Positions 61,501 through 64,000 of a stretch of DNA of 64,000 nt are shown here, in pieces. This DNA comes from Ridgeia piscesae. Its lineage: Eukaryota > Annelida > Polychaeta > Sabellida > Siboglinidae. Numbering within the stretch: position 1 is the stretch's first letter; the number at the start of each line of letters is the position of its first letter. Under the pieces are notes generated by a model. The model saw only the letters and a program-made list of their open reading frames with translations. It was not told where the DNA came from and searched no databases. A program made the translations under genes and the position numbers. Where the stretch lies: the NCBI GenBank assembly GCA_025642075.2, contig JAODUO010001324.1, forward strand, positions 137,501 through 201,500, read 5' to 3'.

Positions 61501-63067
61501 CCTTCTGTCATGTAATACCTTCCATGGTGTTGGCCTTCTGTCATGTATGACCTGCCATGGTGTTGGCCTTCTGTCATGTAAGACCTGCCTTGGTGTTGGC
61601 CTTCTGTCATGCAAGACATACCATGGTGTTGGCCTTCTGTCATGTAAGACCTACCATGGTGTTGGCCTTCTGTCATGTAAGACCTACCATGGTGTTGGCC
61701 TTCTGTCATGTAAGACCTGCCATGGTGTTGGTCTTCTGTCATGCAAGACATACCATGGTGTTGACTTTCTGTCATGTAAGACCTACCATGGTGTTGGCCT
61801 TCTGTCATGTAAGACCTGCCATGGTGTTGGTCTTCTGTCATGCAAGACATACCATGGTGTTGGCCTTCTGTCATGTAAGACCTACCATGGTGTTGGCCTT
61901 CTGTCATGTAAGACCTACCATGGTGTTGGTCTTCTGTCATGTAAGACCTTCCATGGTGTTGGCCTTCTGTCATGCAAGACATACCATGGTGTTGGCCTTC
62001 TGTCATGCAATACCTTCCATGGTGTTGGCCTTCTGTCATGTAAGACCTGCCATGGTGTTGGCCTTCTGTCATGTAAGACCTACCATGGTGTTGGCCTTCT
62101 GTCATGTAAGAGCAGCCAAGGTGTTGGCCTTCTGTCATGTAAGATCAGCCATGGTGTTGGCCTTCTGTCATGTAAGACCTTCCATGGTGTTGGCCTTCTG
62201 TCATGTAAGATCAGCCATGGTGTTGGCCTTCTGTCATGCAAGACATACCATGGTGTTGGCCTTCTGTCATGTAAGACCTACCATGGTGTTGGCCTTCTGT
62301 CATGTAAGAACTACCATGGTGTTGGCCTTCTGTCATGTAAGACCTACCATGGTGTTGGCCTTCTGTCATGTAAGACCAGCCATGGTGTTGGCCTGTCATG
62401 TAAGACCAGCCATGGTGTTGGCCTTTTGTCATGTAAGACCTGCCATGGTGTTGGTCTTCTGTCATGCAAGACCTACCATGGTGTTGGCCTTCTGTCATGT
62501 AAGACCTACCATGGTGTTGGCCTTCTGTCATGTAAGACCTGCCATGGTGTTGGCCTTCTGTCATGTAAGACCTGCCATGGTGTTGGCCTTCTGTCATGTA
62601 AGACCTACCATGGTGTTGACCTTCTGTCATGCAAGACATACCATGGTGTTGGCCTTCTGTCATGTAAGACCTACCATGGTGTTGGCCTTCTGTCATGTAA
62701 GACCTACCATGGTGTTGGCCTTCTGTCATGTAAGACATACCATGGTGTTGGCCTTCTGTCATGTAAGACCTACCATGGTGTTGGCCTTATGTCATGTAAG
62801 ACCTGCCACGGTGTTGGCCTTCTGTCATGTTAGACCTACCATGGTGGTGACCGTCTGTCATGTAAGACCTACCATGGTGTTGACCTTCTGTCATGTAAGA
62901 CCTACCATGGTGTTGACCTTCTGTCATGTAAGACCTACCACTATGTTAGCCTTGTGTCATGTAAGACCTACCACAGTGTTGGTCTTCTCTGTCATGCTTA
63001 GATTGGTCTCGTTGTAGAGAGTGCGTACACTGCTGACTAGGTCTGACACCTGGGTCCTGATGGCCGG
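49582..63067 (-). CDS. Coiled-coil protein with C-terminal SAM domain, 3' exons (type II diacylglycerol kinase-like candidate)
   Basis: Five minus-strand exons join in frame with GT-AG introns: 63067-62972 (32 codons, SDLVSSVRTLYNETNLSMTE), 54843-54727 (39 codons, QLRRDVEEKLLLSLAAMEVE), 52708-52600 (basic, HQKKHKEKSHFRLMRLKRGG), 50136-49997 and 49692-49582 (TGA 49584-49582). The last two encode a complete SAM domain: VLEWSMEEVGQWLDSLGLAE, HEIQGQELLTLGRQDLK, then DLGVSKVGHLKRIQQGIKNV. The DLKDLGVxKVGHxKRIxxGIK ending is closest, from memory, to delta/eta diacylglycerol kinases, whose SAM domain mediates oligomerisation. The kinase domain would lie beyond the window, so identity is tentative; another SAM scaffold is possible. 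Exon/intron phases (0,0,1,0) are consistent and no stop interrupts the roughly 190 codons, so the gene looks intact. Its introns are dominated by minisatellites. Confidence 0.7.
50137..52570. repeat. 39-bp minisatellite filling the intron before the SAM exon
   Basis: About 62 copies of a 39-bp unit (plus strand: ggaccatggtaactacagca + caagatgtacttcactcaa) occupy almost the whole 2.46-kb intron, from the SAM-exon acceptor to about 30 bp from the donor of the preceding exon. The first unit overlaps the acceptor and the first ~15 exon bases (plus strand ccaggaccgtcataactaca aligns to the unit). 39 is a multiple of three, giving artificial MVTTAQDVLHSRT frames. Confidence 0.97.
52709..53830. other. 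Intronic sequence without other features
   Basis: Intron between the basic exon and exon 54843-54727. No repeat or motif recognised before the arrays start at 53831. Confidence 0.5.
53831..53930. repeat. (TTGTG)n pentanucleotide array
   Basis: About 20 copies of ttgtg, adjoining the 57-bp array. Confidence 0.97.
53931..54726. repeat. 57-bp minisatellite ending at a splice donor
   Basis: About 14 copies of a 57-bp unit (tggtctatgtgatctatata + gtctgttgtctggttcatgt + ggtctgtatggaccatg), some copies shortened. It reaches the first few intron bases after exon 54843-54727 (minus: GAG|gtgagacagaccacatgg, where acagaccacatg is part of the unit). Reading frames of 19-residue repeats (MNQTTDYIDHIDHMVHTDH) are artefacts. 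Confidence 0.95.
54846..55260. repeat. Degenerate array with (t)cacaggtacatg..actagtgtcatg units
   Basis: Repeated cactagtgtcatgtcacagg-type modules with variable spacing (about 15-50 bp), starting right at the acceptor of exon 54843-54727, where the plus strand reads cacacaggtacacgacacta. Older and more diverged than the neighbouring arrays. Confidence 0.7.
55262..55325. repeat. (CACG/CATG)n-(CA)n-(TA)n compound repeat
   Basis: Short run acacacgcacgcacgcatgc, then CA and TA dinucleotides, leading into the first 33-bp unit. Confidence 0.9.
55326..59052. repeat. 33-bp minisatellite, first block
   Basis: About 113 copies of a 33-bp unit (plus: catgtaagacctaccatggt + gttggccttctgt), variants gcaagacatacc and gtaataccttcc. 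It contains at least two higher-order copies of a ~1.7-kb segment. Every unit read on the gene's strand has ATG|GTAGGT or ATG|GTATGT, a donor-like site. All long frames here (up to 488 codons) are repeat artefacts. Confidence 0.98.
59053..61146 (+). mobile_element. L2/CR1-like LINE inserted in the 33-bp array
   Basis: A 5'-truncated non-LTR element, antisense to the SAM gene. The ORF2 remnant 59049-60997 has one frameshift near 59290-59310: the first frame has NSKPWITSDIKTRL, the second continues MKNAHRQLQTEIS. RT blocks: NKAPGPDGIPGRLLKECAIE, HFRPVALTSIVMKCFERLIL, FIDFSSAFNTIQR (motif A), NTGAPQGCVLSPFLYTLYTN (motif B), FVRFSDDTAML (motif C with FSDD in place of the more usual F/YADD), FKYLGVILDEKLSF, and the C-terminus SFVPVAIRMLNAK. 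The endonuclease is missing. The 3'UTR (60998-61146) ends in aataaagtaaagtgaaggg, a short taaag-type tail. Confidence 0.85.
61147..62971. repeat. 33-bp minisatellite, second block, ending on a splice donor
   Basis: About 55 further units after the LINE. The last one runs into the donor of exon 63067-62972: the exon end (minus ATGACAGAGAAGACCAACAC) and intron start GTAGGTCTTACATGAC align with the unit, with a 2-nt indel. In the exon's frame the intron start reads V-G-L-T-stop, so retention would truncate the protein. Confidence 0.97.
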
Positions 63068-63778
63068 CTGAAACAATCAGACGGCATGGTGACTGCCTGG
63101 GAGAGACTTGAGGAATATCTGCTGCCAAGTTCAGGTCTACATGTCTCAGAGTAGCAGTTTATCTGTCCTAGAACTGAGGAATGTTGACAAGTTGACATGC
63201 ATCCTATATATACGGTACTCAGTAGATGGCTGACTGTAGGAAGTGCAACATGATAACGAAACTGGTATCAACACATATTGATTACATAGAATAATTTTTA
63301 ATATATTCAATGTGTTTTTAACATTTCATAATTAATCATATAACTAATGTAACATGTAACTAATGCTTGCATTATGTCTTCTTACAGAATGTGACTATTA
63401 ATGCTGATGTAGTTGATGATATTTAAAATGGACAGCTTGCAAGGCATTCTGTTAATACTGCCCCATCTTTATCCAATGAACATTGCACATATTGCAATTC
63501 TCGCAAAATATAAATATACATAATTATGAACAGTCATTGTAGTGATTTGAAAAGTTACCTATATCATGAACTTTCACTGTACTATGTACAAACATACCTA
63601 CAGGTATACCAAGCACACCATGCCAAACAGAAAACTTGGAGAAAACATGTCACACCTTGACAGACACACACAGCATCAATAGAAAGAAATATGTGACACT
63701 GTGACAGACATACAGAGTTTACAGACCTAGAGAGGGCAGTATGTTACAACACATCACACAATCGACAACAGCAACACC

Positions 63779-63781
<3 letters not shown>
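63068..63781. other. Intronic sequence upstream of the first seen SAM-gene exon
   Basis: No further minus-strand exon with both splice sites was recognised before the window end. The remaining 5' exons of the gene lie beyond 64000. Confidence 0.45.
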
Positions 63782-63846
<65 letters not shown>

Positions 63847-64000
63847 AGAGAGGGAGGGAGAGAGAGAGAAGAGAGAGGGAGGGAGAGAGAGAGAAGAGAG
63901 AGGAGGGAGGGAGGGAGGGAGGGAGGGAGGGAGGGAGGGAGGGAGGGAGGGAGGGAGGGAGGGAGGAGGGAGGGAGGGAGGGAGGGAGGGAAGGAGAGAG
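63782..64000. repeat. (GA)n / (GGGA)n purine-rich array
   Basis: GA dinucleotides to about 63835, a mixed agagagggaggg section, then (GGGA)n to the window edge. Strand-asymmetric purine tract, potential triplex or G-rich structure. Confidence 0.97.

Noticed and set aside
55253..62971. Many long open frames (up to 563 codons) with 11-residue repeats such as MTEGQHHGRSY or HGVGLLSCKTY
   Set aside because: They occur in several frames on both strands because the 33-bp unit is a multiple of three; no start context, splice sites or domain supports a repeat protein.

Overview
This is animal nuclear DNA: AT-rich, intron-bearing, with very many simple repeats and decayed retrotransposons. The mixture of RTE-, CR1/L2- and Ty3/gypsy-like retroelements, a tRNA-derived SINE and DDE-type DNA-transposon remains suggests a marine invertebrate or basal chordate (lancelet, mollusc, brachiopod or similar). 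The species cannot be named from the sequence. No rRNA gene, CRISPR array or prokaryotic operon is present.

Layout. 0.9-3.1 kb: a three-exon gene (+) joining a Rossmann/epimerase-like N-terminal half to a glycosyltransferase-like C-terminal half. 3.5-11 kb: LINE, SINE and gypsy fragments. 11.8-14.2 kb: a broken DDE-type transposase gene surrounded by seven same-strand copies of a 17-bp motif, followed by a foldback sequence. 15-25 kb: LINE fragments, long (TA)n tracts, one member (A) of a dispersed repeat family and a broken member (24.0-25.3 kb) of an uncharacterised invertebrate multicopy protein family. 27.07-35.42 kb: a large structure with two inverted ~2.57-kb arms (B and C). Between them lie a second, longer member of that protein family (broken, minus strand), a heptanucleotide array and a perfect 59-bp-arm hairpin at the inner edge of arm C. 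37-44.6 kb: a GC-rich-ended dispersed repeat, a CR1-like LINE, two degenerate satellites and a beta-1,3-galactosyltransferase-like pseudogene.

49.58-63.07 kb (minus strand): the last five recognisable coding exons of a coiled-coil plus C-terminal SAM-domain protein, whose SAM domain most resembles that of type II (delta/eta-like) diacylglycerol kinases. This is the most unusual part of the window. Three of its introns are filled largely or almost wholly by tandem arrays with 39-, 57- and 33-bp units, and each array runs up to a splice site. The 39-bp unit contains the acceptor junction of the SAM exon and the 33-bp unit contains the donor junction of the first exon seen, so the arrays appear to have been seeded by the exon/intron boundaries and carry scores of decoy splice sites. 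A 5'-truncated LINE has inserted cleanly into the 33-bp array.

Most long open frames in the window are by-products of tandem repeats whose unit length is a multiple of three, or of (TA)n/(CA)n tracts. Only two genes look potentially functional: the 5' glycosyltransferase-like gene and the SAM-domain gene. The rest are relics of mobile elements or pseudogenes.
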